Numbered from the stretch's first letter, positions 39,060 to 50,335 are shown. The stretch is DNA of 64,000 nucleotides from Yponomeuta sedellus (GCA_934045075.1 OW203726.1:3374535-3438534), one strand, 5' to 3'. The notes: generated by a model not told the origin, from the letters alone. Translations and numbers: made by a program.

Positions 39060-39289
39060 AATACTTCAGGAAAGTAATTGCGCTACGAGGTGTTAAATAG
39101 CACATTTGGGAAAACTTTTGTTATTTATCGTAAATGTTAAGTTTTTTTGTTACTGATTTCGCTGTAGATTTCCCTGTCATTAAACAAATAAATGAAAATA
39201 AATCATAACCTATTTTTACAAGACGTCTTTAGAAAAAGTGGACATCGTAAATTTCAATAATTATAGTAGATTTATTACATTGATGTACA
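39060..39289. other. AT-rich spacer
   Basis: Nothing recognised. Confidence 0.3.
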
Positions 39290-39660
39290 AGCGTGCCTGT
39301 TCGGTTATGTTTACCGATTTCAGATATTGGATGGAATCAGGCGTTTCTTTGCGGAAATCAAAAATCAAAAAATAAATTAAAAAGTCAAAATTACTTTGCT
39401 AAATTCTGCCAAAAATCCCCAGGCTCACAAGTGCAAGTGCTCACTTGCACTTGTGAGCCTGAGGATGCCTCGTGTTAGAGGCGAAACTCACACAATAGTA
39501 TTGGTGTCGGTCTTCTCTTCTTTCTATGATCTGAGGTGTCGGTGGTGGTGTGTTCGTGTCTCGCTTCTGCTTGAAACAGTGGGAGGGAGAGCGGTGCATT
39601 AACTAACCGCATGGTGCTTGTGAGATTTTTGGCGGAATTCAGCAAATTAATTTTCACTTA
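39290..39660. repeat. 'cctcgtgttagaggcgaaacg' family as a fold-back
   Basis: Minus half (gcctgttcggttatgttta, gctaaattctgccaaaaatc) joins at aggctcacaagtgcaagtg/ct/cacttgcacttgtgagcct (39421-39460, perfect 19-bp arms) to a plus half (gaggatgcctcgtgttagag, ctgcttgaaacagtgggag, atggtgcttgtgagattttt). Confidence 0.7.
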
Positions 39661-39904
39661 GTAGATTTATGTAGAATTTACTGACAAAGAAACAATTGGC
39701 CTCCATCTAAATAAATTTAGCCTGAGGCTAAGATTACCGTAATTTAAAATATTTTTTTGTTTCTATATACATAATTGTAGTGTTGTTATCTAGCAAAGTA
39801 GCAGAACAAATGTATCGTAAGTATATTTTCTTTAAATAAAATAATAATGCAGTCTATATTTCTCTGCAAAAGAGAGAAAGAGAGAGAATAGTACGTCCCC
39901 ACCA

Positions 39905-39972
39905 CAGATTAGCAATATAGAGCACCGTGAAGGAAAATATCGTGAGGAAACCTCAGCGCCTGAGGTGCACTG
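39905..39972 (+). repeat. Core-SINE core fragment
   Basis: caccgtgaaggaaaatatcg, tgaggaaacctcagcg. Confidence 0.5.
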
Positions 39973-39992
39973 AAAATATTTATTAAACCTAT

Positions 39993-40076
39993 GGCACGGT
40001 TAGCCAGAGGTCGCGGGTTCCAGTCCCGACATGGGTGGAATTCTTAGCTTCCTAAGAATTCCACCCATGCCGGGAC
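39993..40076. mobile_element. tRNA-Ile-like SINE fold-back
   Basis: A plus copy beginning in the anticodon arm (ggcacggttagccagaggtc) runs to attcttag. It folds through a 4-nt loop (cttc, 40048-40051) into its own complement, ending at ccgggac. Arms of 25 bp (40023-40047 and 40052-40076) with one mismatch. Confidence 0.8.
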
Positions 40077-40079
40077 TTC

Positions 40080-40755
40080 TTAACCCATTTGTAAATGACT
40101 CACTACATTTTAATATTATCTTTGGTTAACTTGTAAATGTTTGTTAATAAAAACAAAGTCATATACGTGTCTCGTAATTATTGTTTATTACTTTCCTAGT
40201 AACTTAATTAATTAATATACTAATAATTAACCAATACCCCGGATTTTTGGCAACGTTGCAGTCATCATGCTCTCATGTAAGTTAAAGTGGAGAATGCTTT
40301 AAATTATTGTAAACAGTTCTGTTTTACTTCATAAAATTTTATTATTTATTCCATTGCGGGAAAAAAGGAGTTACTACCAAAAGTTTTATTTAGAGAAACT
40401 TTGAAAATCTCTGTTACAGTACAATTATGGGCAATTTCATCAAACTATAATACTGGGAAATTAGAACAGTATTTGATTGGAAACTTACCACGCTGGTATC
40501 ACGGTTTGAAATCACACTTCAATTCCATGCACTGCACTGTTCGCAGAATAAAACCCCATCAATTCAGCCTTGATTGCTGCGGATAGCCACGGAAAAAATA
40601 TAGAAACAAAAACACAACGTAAAAAAGAGTTCTACGTGAGTCAGTTGATTGTCAACTTGCAATACTAGTATTTATTAATGAATCGTGATGCTCCTTCATA
40701 TTTATAAATTTATTTGTATGTATATATTTATTCATATAAAGGAACACATTACATG
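40080..40755. other. AT-rich non-coding stretch
   Basis: Nothing recognised. Confidence 0.3.
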
Positions 40756-40756
40756 T

Positions 40757-41072
40757 TTACACTATTTTTATTTTTAATGCACTAACCCGTGCTAAGGAAC
40801 AAATTTAAAAACCTATTTAGAGGCTAAAAATTTCACCCATGCCGGGATTCGAACCCGCAACCTCTGGCTATCCGTACCAGGGCTCTACCAATTGAGCCAA
40901 TGGGCGACTCACGGCATCAGTGAAATTTCGAACCTCTTTACAATATTCTTTGTATTATCAGCCAGAGGTTGCGGGTTCGAATACCGGCATGGGTGAAATT
41001 TTTAGCCTCTAAATAGGTTTTTTAAATTTGTTCCTTAGCACGGGTTAGTGCATTAAAAATAAAAAATAGTTA
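40757..41072. mobile_element. tRNA-Ile-like SINE: minus copy joined to plus 3' half
   Basis: A minus copy with tail, T-arm, anticodon and D arms and leader (40757-40953) is followed by a plus copy that starts at agccagaggttgcgggttcg, i.e. just past the anticodon loop. It then runs through the tail (cacgggttagtgcattaaaa). Both outer ends are the family tail. Confidence 0.85.
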
Positions 41073-41249
41073 AAAACTTTTGAACTAAACAATAAATTTT
41101 TATGGAACAATTTTCGTATAATAAGGATGACTAAGCTAAATTCTTAAAACTATTATATATATTTTTTTAAGAATAACTACCAGTTCCAATCATTTACCTG
41201 ACGCTTTCCTGCCTAGACACTAGTGTAGTGCATTTCTTTTGTTTGACAC

Positions 41250-41548
41250 TAAGTCGTGAGGCTATACTAGTCCACTGCTGGACGTAGTCCTCCCCTAATG
41301 AGGCCATAGCACCCTGCCTTCAGCTTGCCTCATCCAGCATCTGCCTGTAGTTTTTCGCAGATCGTCATCCCCCTAGTCGGAGAGCGTCCTACACTACGTT
41401 TGCCGAGTCACGGTCAGGTTTACTCTAACTGTTGTCGGTTCTTTGCGAGATATGACCACCCCACTGCCATTTCAGCTTGCTCATTCTCTGAGCTATGTCG
41501 ACATATTTGATTTTTTGTCGGACGTATTCGTTACGAATCCTATCCTTC
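41250..41548 (-). pseudogene. RTE-like LINE C-terminal fragment
   Basis: Minus frame: KDRIRNEYVRQKIKYVDIAQ, RMSKLKWQWGGHISQRTDNS, then a stop, degraded sequence and YVQQWTSIA at the end. Same element as 58064-58330 (IDIAQRISKLKWQWADHI). Confidence 0.8.
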
Positions 41549-42236
41549 AGAAAAACTACGAGCATAGTTTCTGACACTTAGATTGTCAAAATCGGTCAAG
41601 CTGTTTGGCCTGCAAGGCCATAAAGGAACTGAAATACATACATATAAGTAAAAAACTCTTTTGCTTTTGCAGAAGACGGGTTAAGAAAGGTTCTTAGAAA
41701 CCTCTACGGACGCTATTTTGTTCGTCTCGGCTACGAATGTGCTACGATATTCGTAGCCGAGACTACGCCGTAGCAAAGTAGTGGGTTGAGTCTTGTTATC
41801 ATGAATCAGAATTCCAAATTGAAACTGGGATGTGAATGCATTGCGACAAATTGGGAAATCCCTTTGGAGAAAATTAATAACTCGTGAGCGTTGTTGTGAT
41901 CTGAAATGTATATAAGAATGTGTAATTGAGCGTATCCTACTAATATTTCCCTACTTTTGTAAAAAAAATGAATAATATTTCGGCACTTAAAGTTATTGAT
42001 GACAATCATGAAATCTTATCATATCGGTAGCAACTGATGTAATAAGTTGAAGATAATTTGAGAAAAGATAGTCAACGTGAAGTTTTTTTTTCTCGAGCGC
42101 ACTATGGCCCGAAGGCAGAGGCTTTCATTTTACCTTGACATTCAGCATACAGAATGAAAATTCCTAAAGTTGAAATAAATAAATAGCATTTTCTTTCAGT
42201 CAACCTTTGGTTTGTGGATATTGGCTGCGTGGGTCG
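41549..42236. other. Mostly non-coding stretch with a ctacg palindrome
   Basis: 41724-41738 gtctcggctacgaat pairs with 41749-41763, related to 18961-19085. The rest is AT-rich with nothing recognised. Confidence 0.4.
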
Positions 42237-43016
42237 CTAAAAATTTCACCCATGCCGGGATTCGAACCCGCAACCTCTGGCTATCCGAACCAGAGGTTGC
42301 GGGTTCGAATCCCGGCATGGGTGAAATTTTTAGCCTCTAAATAGGTTTTTAAATTTGTTTCTTAGCACGGGTTAGTGCATTAAAAATAAAAATAGTGTAA
42401 TCATGTGGGTACAGTGATATCGTTCCGATGTTAAACCTAACTGCAAAGTAGGTAGTCGGGGCTGTAAGTAATGCAATTTGCTTAAGTCAGATGTCGCTGC
42501 CTGTACGTAATACAGAGAATATTGTAAAGAGGTTCGAAATTTCACTGATGTTGTGAGTCGCCCATTGGCTCAATTGGTAGAGCGCTGGTACGGATAGCCA
42601 GAGGTTGCGGGTTCGAATCCCGGCATGGGTGAAATTTTTAGCCTCTAAATAGGTTTTTAAATTTGTTCCTTAGCACGGGTTAGTGCATTAAAAATAAAAA
42701 TAGTGTAATCATGTGGGTACAGTGATATCGTTCCGATGTTAAACCTAACTGCAAAGTAGGTAGTCGGGGCTGTAAGTAATGCAATTTGCTTAAGTCAGAT
42801 GTCGCTGCCTGTAAGTAATACAGAGAATATTGTAAAGAGGTTCGAAATTTCACTGATGTTGTGAGTCGCCCATTGGCTCAATTGGTAGAGCGCTGGTACG
42901 GATAGCCAGAGGTTGCGGGTTCGAATCCCGGCATGGGTGAAATTTTTAGCCTCTAAATAGGTTTTTAAATTTGTTCCTTAGCACGGGTTAGTGCATTAAA
43001 AATAAAAATAGTGTAA
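42237..43016 (+). mobile_element. Tandem array of tRNA-Ile-like SINE, 308-bp period, with fold-back start
   Basis: 42237-42290 is an inverted partial copy, truncated at ctatccga. From cagaggttgc at 42291 the unit repeats exactly: the same word starts at 42599 and 42907, a 308-bp period. Two full units and a third of about 110 bp are almost identical. Each unit has the 3' half of the tRNA-like head, tail (cttagcacgggttagtgcat), leader (aacctaactgcaaagtaggt; gtcgctgcctgtacgtaata; aatattgtaaagaggttcga) and the 5' half of the next head (cgcccattggctcaattggt). A and B boxes are intact. Confidence 0.9.
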
Positions 43017-43407
43017 TTGAGTAACTAAGTTTCCTCCATGCTTTTCATGCATACTACGTGTTAATGCATTCTTCATTGTATGTTAACTGGTAGATACTGC
43101 TAAGCAGCAGCTCGCATATGTGCAAAAATATGGTACATATGGTGCATATGGTAGACGTAAAAAAGTACCAAAAAATATGTTCAACCAGAAAGTGTCTAGT
43201 ATGAATAATATTATTAGCTTATTTTTCAAATCAACGAAGCCATTTTATAAAACGGTCATTTTAAATTTCATAACAAATAAAAAGAGTAAAATTAAAACAG
43301 CAAATTGTACAGAAAAATAACCATTTGTAATTTGCACCACTTTTTTTAAATGTATTTTTAAAAGCAAAACTAAAACTCTGTACACAAAATACGATTTAAA
43401 TAGGCTC
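43017..43407. other. AT-rich non-coding stretch
   Basis: Nothing recognised. A 66-codon A/T-rich open frame is not convincing. Confidence 0.3.
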
Positions 43408-43421
43408 TTAAGCGACGCCTT

Positions 43422-43556
43422 CTTCTTCTTCTTTGGTCCTTTAACTCCTAGCGGAGCATAGGGCCTCAACCACAGATTTCCACTTCTGACGGTGGTCAGC
43501 GGCAGCCTCCAATTCAGGCCAGCTAGTGCCGATCGATTTGGCCTCTTGGTCTTGGT
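43422..43556 (-). mobile_element. 5'-truncated LINE end with 14-bp duplication
   Basis: Flanked by ttaagcgacgcctt at 43408-43421 and 43557-43570. Minus frame reads QDQEAKSIGTSWPELEAAAD, HRQKWKSVVEALCSARS and stop, then a (aag)n tail. A clean young insertion of the last 135 bp of a non-LTR element. Confidence 0.9.
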
Positions 43557-43570
43557 TTAAGCGACGCCTT

Positions 43571-43871
43571 ACTTTTGTTTTTTTTATGTATGTGATTGAA
43601 ATAAAATGAATTTTGGAGTGGTGGAAGTCGGACTAACCCATGGTTTCCCACCACGGTAACCCACGTACACTAACATTTTGTTAAAAGCAGTCAGTAGTTT
43701 TATTTCGCATGCACTTTGCCCAACTGACGGCTGTCAACAGTATTACTAGTAGAAGTTACTACTAGTAGAATACAACAGTATTCTGCTTACAGTTCATAAT
43801 TTAATTAAAACTGTTTTTACACGGATTTCACTCGTTTATTATATTTTCACAATTATCCCCTACGTCTCGGC
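43571..43871. other. Non-coding stretch
   Basis: Contains tactagtagaagttactact (about 43745-43770), a small palindrome. Nothing else recognised. Confidence 0.3.
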
Positions 43872-43919
43872 ACTTTTACAGATGCCGTGGTCTCGGATGA
43901 CCACGGCACCTGTAAAAGT
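43872..43919. repeat. Hairpin at the start of a 5S-derived SINE fragment
   Basis: acttttacagatgccgtggt+c pairs with 43899-43919 around tcggat, one mismatch. Confidence 0.75.
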
Positions 43920-44260
43920 TGGTGCCAGCTGTCATGTAATGGCATTCGTTGAGCCATGTTAGATACCTTGTGGGCGGCTTGACAACTTCTGACAGTAAAG
44001 CCCGCCACTGTTTCATAATTTGTAACTGACAGTAATTGTTACTTTAGAAGGGGCTATTCCTTTCTTGCACTCTATTAAGACGCTTCGGGAAACTAACCAG
44101 CCACCAATGAAAAAAAAACCATAACTTGTTAATGCTAATAAAATAAATGCTGTGCATACCGTGGTGGTGACTTGGGCCCCGTGGTGGAATATAACCTAAC
44201 CTTCCTGTGATGCAGGAAGAGACCCGTGCCCCAGCAGTGGGGACATACAAGGGTTGATAA
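43920..44260 (+). mobile_element. 5S-derived SINE body, interrupted
   Basis: ttggtgccagctgtcatgta, ggcttgacaacttctgacag up to about 44015. After an insert it resumes near 44155 with ggcccc gtggtgga and ccttcctgtgatgcaggaag, agcagtggggacatacaagg. Confidence 0.7.
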
Positions 44261-44574
44261 CGATACTGTGGTGTACATACACGTTGTTGGTGTGCCTACT
44301 AAAATAAAATACCAGATACCACTACCACTAACACTGCCCAACTAACACTGCAGTGTGTGCTTAAGAGTGCAACGTCGAAGTGTGAGTGTCGTTAAATCCG
44401 TCTGGCAATCACTGGTAAAGGCTCCCGAGGGCGTGGCCAGTCTGGCGCCGGGATACGGGCTTCTCCCATCTGGTCATCGTCACTACAGCAAGTATACGGT
44501 TTTTGACAGTGTGAAAAGAAGTATTAATTAAGTATATACATTTGTATCAATTAGGTATTGATCGAAGCAATCAG

Positions 44575-44660
44575 CCAATAAATAGTCGGTTCTTTGCGGG
44601 GACATCAGCGGATTCTCAATTCGGACCCTCGTTTGATTCCATGATGATATTTTTATTTTA
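44575..44660 (+). repeat. Dispersed repeat shared with 52665-52750
   Basis: aatagtcggttctttgcggg, cctcgtttgattccatgatg and ttttattttaga at both places. Confidence 0.5.
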
Positions 44661-44682
44661 GAATGAGAAATATGTTTGAAAG

Positions 44683-45330
44683 GCGCTGGTGGCGTAGTGA
44701 AACCCGAGTGATTGGAATCGATTTCGCATTTGGTGGTATGTGGCTTGATGTGTTTGGGCTCTCGTCCATATTCGAGCATGCTGTCATCACACTTTAAAGG
44801 ATATGTAACTAGATTATAAGCTTTCATCATGATATTATTACATGTAATGTTACTTAACTGTTGTGTAATGCTATAAATAAAATAAAAATCGTTCGGGTTA
44901 AGCAAAAGCAGCCGCGGTTAGGCGCTGGATGGGGGACTATCCAGTGACCGTTAGTAAATTTTTTTCCGAGATTATTCGTGCTTCGCAATGCACGTTAATT
45001 ATTATTATACGTTTAATTCGGATAAAAAAATCCATAGAGTTGTTAGTACGAGCTTAGTCTATGTTAGTAAGATACAATAAGATAACTTTTTTTTAAATAA
45101 ATTAATTTAAATGCACCTTGGAGTGGTGCTTTAAAGTGGCGTTAAGCCGTTGGTGCCGGCTGTCATGTAATGGCATTCGTTGAGCCATGTTATAGACCTT
45201 GTGGGTGGCTTGACAACTTCTGACAGTAAGGCCCGCCACTGTTTCACAATCTTTCACCAACCCGGACTTCGCCCCCGTCGTGCAGTATGGCCTAACCTTC
45301 CTGCAATGCAGTATTCACGTTGATACCATT
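44683..45330 (+). mobile_element. 5S-derived SINE, interrupted twice
   Basis: Head ggtggcgtagtgaaacccga, gtgattggaatcg breaks at 44722 for an insert to about 44889. It then resumes ttcgggttaagcaaaagcag, ggatgggggactatccagtg, and the body from about 45125 (gccgttggtgccggctgtca, cagtaaggcccgccactgtt). The 5S-like core is more diverged than in other copies. Confidence 0.65.
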
Positions 45331-45920
45331 TATTTAAATTATGAATTTTAAAACCGATTTAAGGCATTTTAATTAATTGAATGGATCAGTTGTGCAAAAA
45401 AGTTGCATTTACTAACTTGAAATTGCAAACTTGATAATTTTGCATCGGTAGCAATTTTATCGAAAACGGCTAGGATTTTCGAAACTAGTGATCTGAGAAC
45501 CCGAGAGTTAACGTTTGATTGTGTGATGTCACTCATTTGCGACGCCATATCTCTGAAGGGCGTTTTGGCGGCATATTTTAAAACCGAATTCTTATTTGCT
45601 TTTTTTAGAAAACTACACGAAAGATTTAAAAATTATCACTTTCCGAGCACTTATTGAACATCAACAAAAAATCTGAATTACTTTTCAGAAACTTGTGAAA
45701 TAGCTTATTTGAAATCCATTACAATGTTCTAAGGGTTTGTTTTTTTCATATTTTCCTCCTTGGTGGGTCAGCCCTCCTCATCAAGGTTGTCAGAAGCGCC
45801 ATTAAAAATGTGTAAAGCACACATCGAGTATTAAGGGCTACTATACAATGAAATGTTATTTAGATGCCAAAAAAATATTTCTAATATCAAATTTTGTCTA
45901 ATTTCTTTCTTGACTTCGTC
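45331..45920. other. AT-rich non-coding stretch
   Basis: Nothing recognised. Confidence 0.3.
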
Positions 45921-45924
45921 TATG

Positions 45925-45975
45925 GTTGCCTGGTTGCTTTTAGTAATAAGGCCGCCAATTGTAGTATATTTTTAT
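45925..45975 (+). repeat. LINE 3' UTR fragment
   Basis: gttgcctggttgcttttagt, aataaggccgccaattgta. Confidence 0.6.
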
Positions 45976-46556
45976 ACAATTTCTATTACTGTAACTTCTG
46001 TTTACAGTAATAGTACATTACTGCAGAGGCCGAGAAGTAAGGGATTGCTGGACGAGTTTGGGATAGACGGCCGAGTCGTAGACGAGGCGGTTTAGAACGA
46101 GTCCTGCAATCCCTGTTTCGGCCGAGGATTGTATAATGCTTTTCTCAAACAATGCGAGGAAATATTAATATTAAAATAATTACTAGGTAATTAAGAAATA
46201 ATAGTTAGTTTGCCGCCTTTTTTATTTTTTAAATACACTAACATATTTGAGCACCATGTTTAACCGCACAAAAACCAATACCATAGATTGTTTTTTTTTA
46301 ATCTTGCAAGTATGCTTACAGAACTTAGTAGGTAGGTGGTTGGCTGTATGTAATTTTTCCTTGGTCAGTTTAATTTTAGTAAGTAAATTTAAAAAGTTAG
46401 AGCAGCGGACGGTAATGGATTTTCATACTTACTTTACTGGCTTAGGCCAGTAAATTGAGGCGGGAGCCATAAAAGAGAAACTTTGTGGCTTTATTTCATG
46501 GTAATAACACAAACATTTCCGAGCATGTTTGAGAAAAGAATATTCTATCTATCAAA

Positions 46557-46735
46557 ATCATTGACTTTGTTTTCTAATTTACGTACATTTGTAAATCTAA
46601 AGTAGCAATGATGAAGAAAAAGACCGTGAGGAAATTTGAGTATCTAAAGTGTTTTCCTCCTCAGCGAAATTGCCGATCCGCGGTGGGCACTTGTGGATAC
46701 TTAGCCATACTCTCTCTCCAAGAGAAGGCCTGTGC
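46557..46735 (+). repeat. Core-SINE, tail type B, 5'-truncated
   Basis: cattgactttgttttctaat, ttacgtacatttg, then gccgatccgcggtgggcact, ctctctccaagagaaggcct. Confidence 0.7.
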
Positions 46736-46739
46736 CCTT

Positions 46740-48620
46740 ATTATTAGTTTATTCTTATTACGAGTATATTACGGAGAAATTTGCTTGATGGACACGATGA
46801 GAGTAACCCGTGACCCGTAGATGCGCAGCCAAGCCGTGACGTCAGCACGCCCTACTGGCACCGAGCTCTCATATGCCCTCAATGGGTGTCTTATTACGAC
46901 CGCATAGCAGCTAAATTGGAATGTGCGATATGAACTTATGAATTAGACGGTCCGGGTGTCCATTTACTTCGCAAGAGGGGAAAATAAAGTGCTGTTTGCG
47001 TCAATGGTAGTTGATTTAATCACTTTTCTTTTTTATAAAGGGAAAGTTATGTGCTACTGTCGGAGAAGAAATTAAAAAGTAATACATCAATTAGAGCTTG
47101 CATGCGTAGGGTCGTGTGTTACAATGTCTTTGTTTATTACCCGACTAAGCTAGAAGGAGTGTTATGTTTATCTAGTGTATTTATGTGTGTGTCCATGTGT
47201 GAGTGAGAGAGTGAGTGTGTGTGTGTGTGTGTGTATGTGTATTAGAGACATTTCTTTGTTACACTCTGTGGTCAGAACAGCGCGAGGGATTTTAGCTTGT
47301 AAGGTAACGTTTGATTAGTCTGTAGTGTGAGAGTAACACTGGGTATTTAAAAATATTAAAACCCTATAATTAAACTTATATTATAATTTTATTTTATTTT
47401 ATCATTAAGTCGATTTTTTATATTCTTTTAAAGTAAATTTATTTATACGTTGGTATTTGAGACATTTGAGACTTTGTAACCTAAAAAAAAGTTTACTGCG
47501 TTATTTACATAACCACGGTTCCTCTAAAGCCCTTCTCAAATGATGTTTAAAAAATGAAGTAGTAAAGTCTTGTTTTTTACGTTACATACATAAACAACCT
47601 TCTTGAATCCAGAGAGGTAGGCAGAGACCAGGTTTTTACACTTGAATTCCGGAGAGTTACTGAGAAAAGGGATGCAATAGGAAAGGGCCCACAGTGCGAT
47701 TGCCTACCCGATTTTTACTATACCTTATAAACTTTATATTTAACTTTTATCGACTCAGATGGTTTATGTGCTCATAAACAAAACGAATTATTTTCTTTGT
47801 AATAATTCCGTATGTCTGGCCGCACCATTACCTAGTGTGTTCCTAATTTTGTAATAATAGTAACTAATATTTTAGAATAAGCGTGACGACAGAATGAAAT
47901 AATCAAAGATTTAACGATATTAGGGGAAAGTTCATGTTAAAATGATTTAAAACACTGACTTAGATTTATAATTGATTACCAATATTTCCAATAAAATAAA
48001 AGATTAAAATACTCCTTTTAGCCATTTTGACTGAAACACCAACCTCACCGCGTGCCATTGCGCTTAGGTTAACATTGGTAAACTTCACCCATGCTTTGTT
48101 GTGACTACTAGTGACTAAGATGTTTGTTTATCTAGGCGTGACGTCAGATTTGACGCCTTGACACTGCGAGCTGTTTTCCCACAGATTAAAAATAATTTTA
48201 GAAAAATGGCTTTCACCTTCGTTAAACTTTAGCTTATTACCGTGTTAACGCATCCATGTGTGCGTGTCAGTAGTACATGCACTCATACTGGTACAAACGG
48301 CGAGGCGGCTCTGCGGCTCACTTCATTCGGGCTACCTTCGGCTAACATCACACACGTCGTGACGTTTTACAATTTTTATTTTATGTATTATCTCTAATTA
48401 AAACTACTTGTGATTGCACTAAATGCTGCAACTCCTCTCTCGAATTAAACCAACTGAGATATAGGTTGGGTTTTTTTGTAAATAATGAATGTATTATGAA
48501 GAATTTAAATAAGGATTAAAAAATCTTTCGTCATGCCTATTACAAGATGTCTATTGCACTCATGGGGTCTCGTTGGGTAGGTAATCTTACCAACCTATGT
48601 ATAAATTTAAGATGGTTTGA
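46740..48620. other. Long stretch without genes
   Basis: A (GT)n run lies at 47205-47238. A repeat shared with 23310-23420 (gtgacgacag, ataatcaaagatttaacgat) is at 47880-47990. A repeat-E scrap (gaggtaggcagagaccagg) is near 47615. The rest is AT-rich and unassigned. Confidence 0.4.
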
Positions 48621-48623
48621 GAA

Positions 48624-48705
48624 AAGATCTGCCATCGTCTGTCTTTCCGGAGACATATAACACCCAGGTTACATGTCTCCAGAAAGACAGACGATGGCAG
48701 ATCTT
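48624..48705. repeat. Near-perfect 33-bp hairpin
   Basis: aagatctgccatcgtctgtc... (48624-48656) pairs with 48673-48705 with one mismatch around a 16-nt loop. Confidence 0.85.
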
Positions 48706-48954
48706 CTTTTAAAGTAGAGCTAACCGGCATTTAACAGGTAAGCACGTAACATCGTAGACCCCGTCTTTGCTTACCATCAGGCGTAACTGGGGTCAAGTGT
48801 AACCTGTCCTTACTTAAAAAAAAAGATGGTCTGTGTGGAGTTTTTCTCGCTATCTTTTTCTCCACTACAACTCGACCTGGAGACAGCAATAACGACAACT
48901 TTGTACACGGGTAATCAACAAACAGGATGTAAATTATTTCCCTCTTCTTCTTAT

Positions 48955-49530
48955 AGATAGAGAACACTTTATTGTACATAAAAAAGGAAATTACACAGGT
49001 ATTTCTTAACCTAAGAGTACAGACGGCGGCCTTATCACTAAAAGTGATCTCTTCCAGACAGCATTTGGATGGACTGGAGCAATATATTGGAGAAGGAAGT
49101 AGATGTACAAATAAATCAAAATATTTTAGATACATTGAATAAAACATGCTTAATTAAGAAAATAATTATTCTAACCCTAAATAGATACATACAAATAATG
49201 ATATACTTACATAAATAGAAAGTGATATAAAAATATATATATTATATAAATACATACATTTATAGGCATAACAATATATGTAGAGGACATGAATAAAATA
49301 CCAACAATAGCAGGACAGTACTACAAATAACAGCAAAAGTTTTACATAACACTAGCGAGATAGAATTCCTTTATCATAGTTTTAAAAATGGGTAGGGACT
49401 TGGCCCTCCGTACTCCCACCGGCAGACTATTCCAGAGACGGACCGCTTGCTCGGTGAAAGAGCAGCTGTAGAAGGTGGTGTGATGGGAAAGGATTTTTAG
49501 GATTTTTAAATTCATTGATATTGAAATCAA
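48955..49530 (-). pseudogene. 5'-truncated LINE: ORF2 C-terminus and 3' UTR
   Basis: Minus frame from about 49530: MNLKILKILSHHTTFYSCSF, TEQAVRLWNSLPVGVRRAKS, LPIFKTMIKEFYLASVM and stop at 49342. The 3' UTR ends with ggcggccttatcactaaaag, tgatctcttccagacagc and cactttattgtacataaa (plus reading). The same UTR is at 62205-62330. A 5S-derived SINE abuts its 5' end. Confidence 0.85.
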
Positions 49531-49532
49531 CC

Positions 49533-49889
49533 GTTGTATGTCCCCACTGCTGGGGCAAGAGTCTCTTCCTGCATCGCAGGAAGGTTAGGCCACACTCCAC
49601 CACGGAGGTCAAGCCCGGGTTGGTAGAGGATTGTAAGACAGTGGCGGGTTTTATTGTCAGAAGTTATCAAGCCGCCCATAAGTCCTCTGACATGGATTAA
49701 CGACTGCCATTACATGAAGGCCGGCACCAACGGCTTAACGTGCCTGGCGAAGCACGGAAGTGCTCAGAAATAATGCCACTAGCGATTGTCATGGGATGGT
49801 CGCCCATCCAGTACCTCACCGCGCCTGTCGTTGCTTAACCCAAGTGATTGATTTTAATCACTCGGTTCCATTAGGCCAGGAGCGCTTCT
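49533..49889 (-). mobile_element. 5S-derived SINE, subfamily 1, essentially full length
   Basis: In SINE orientation: gaagcgctcctggcctaatg, gattaaaatcaatcacttgg, gttaagcaacgacaggcgcg, gtgaggtactggatgggcga, ccatc. The body is gctagtggcattatttctga, cgttaagccgttggtgccgg, cttgataacttctgacaata, and the 3' end is cctgcgatgcaggaagagac, cccagcagtggggacataca. About 357 bp. The 5S-like core matches 5S rRNA box A, intermediate element and box C. Confidence 0.85.
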
Positions 49890-50039
49890 AAATTCTTTAC
49901 TTCTTCTTTATGTCTGACTTCTGATAAAAGTGTGTACTTATGTATATCTATCTGCTTTTCATTCCTATATCCAGCAGTGGACTGAAACCGGCGGATTATG
50001 ATGATAATGATCTGTACTTCATTAGCCAAATATATTTCT

Positions 50040-50335
50040 GGTATTGGGAATCAGGCGTTACTTTGCGAAAATCCATAATAGCATTAAAATATAAAAAAAT
50101 ACTTTGCTATATTCCGCCAAAAATCCAACAAGCACCATGCGGTTAGTTAATGCACCGTCTCCCCTCTCACTTTTTAGCAGAAGCAAGACACACCAAGGAA
50201 CATACCACTACCGACACCCGTACTTGTGTCAGAAAATACGCCACGCGTTTTGCCTCTAACCCCAGGCAACCTCAGGCTTACAAGAGCAAGTCGAGTCGAG
50301 TTTATTTAAAGTCGAAATTTAGCAAAGTAATTTTT
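50040..50335 (+). repeat. 'cctcgtgttagaggcgaaacg' family copy
   Basis: gaatcaggcgttactttgcg, attccgccaaaaatccaaca, agcaccatgcggttagttaa, agcagaagcaagacacacca, acgcgttttgcctctaaccc. Confidence 0.65.

Noticed and set aside
42551..42625. Functional tRNA gene
   Set aside because: A and B boxes and a cloverleaf are visible, but the acceptor and T stems have mismatches, position 33 of the anticodon loop is C instead of U, and the same sequence is a multi-copy SINE with target duplications.
42291..43016. CRISPR array
   Set aside because: The 308-bp units repeat in full, without short repeats and unique spacers, and the sequence is eukaryotic.
49785..49845. 5S rRNA gene
   Set aside because: Only the internal promoter half is similar; the 5' third and 3' end of 5S are absent and it is embedded in a repeated body.
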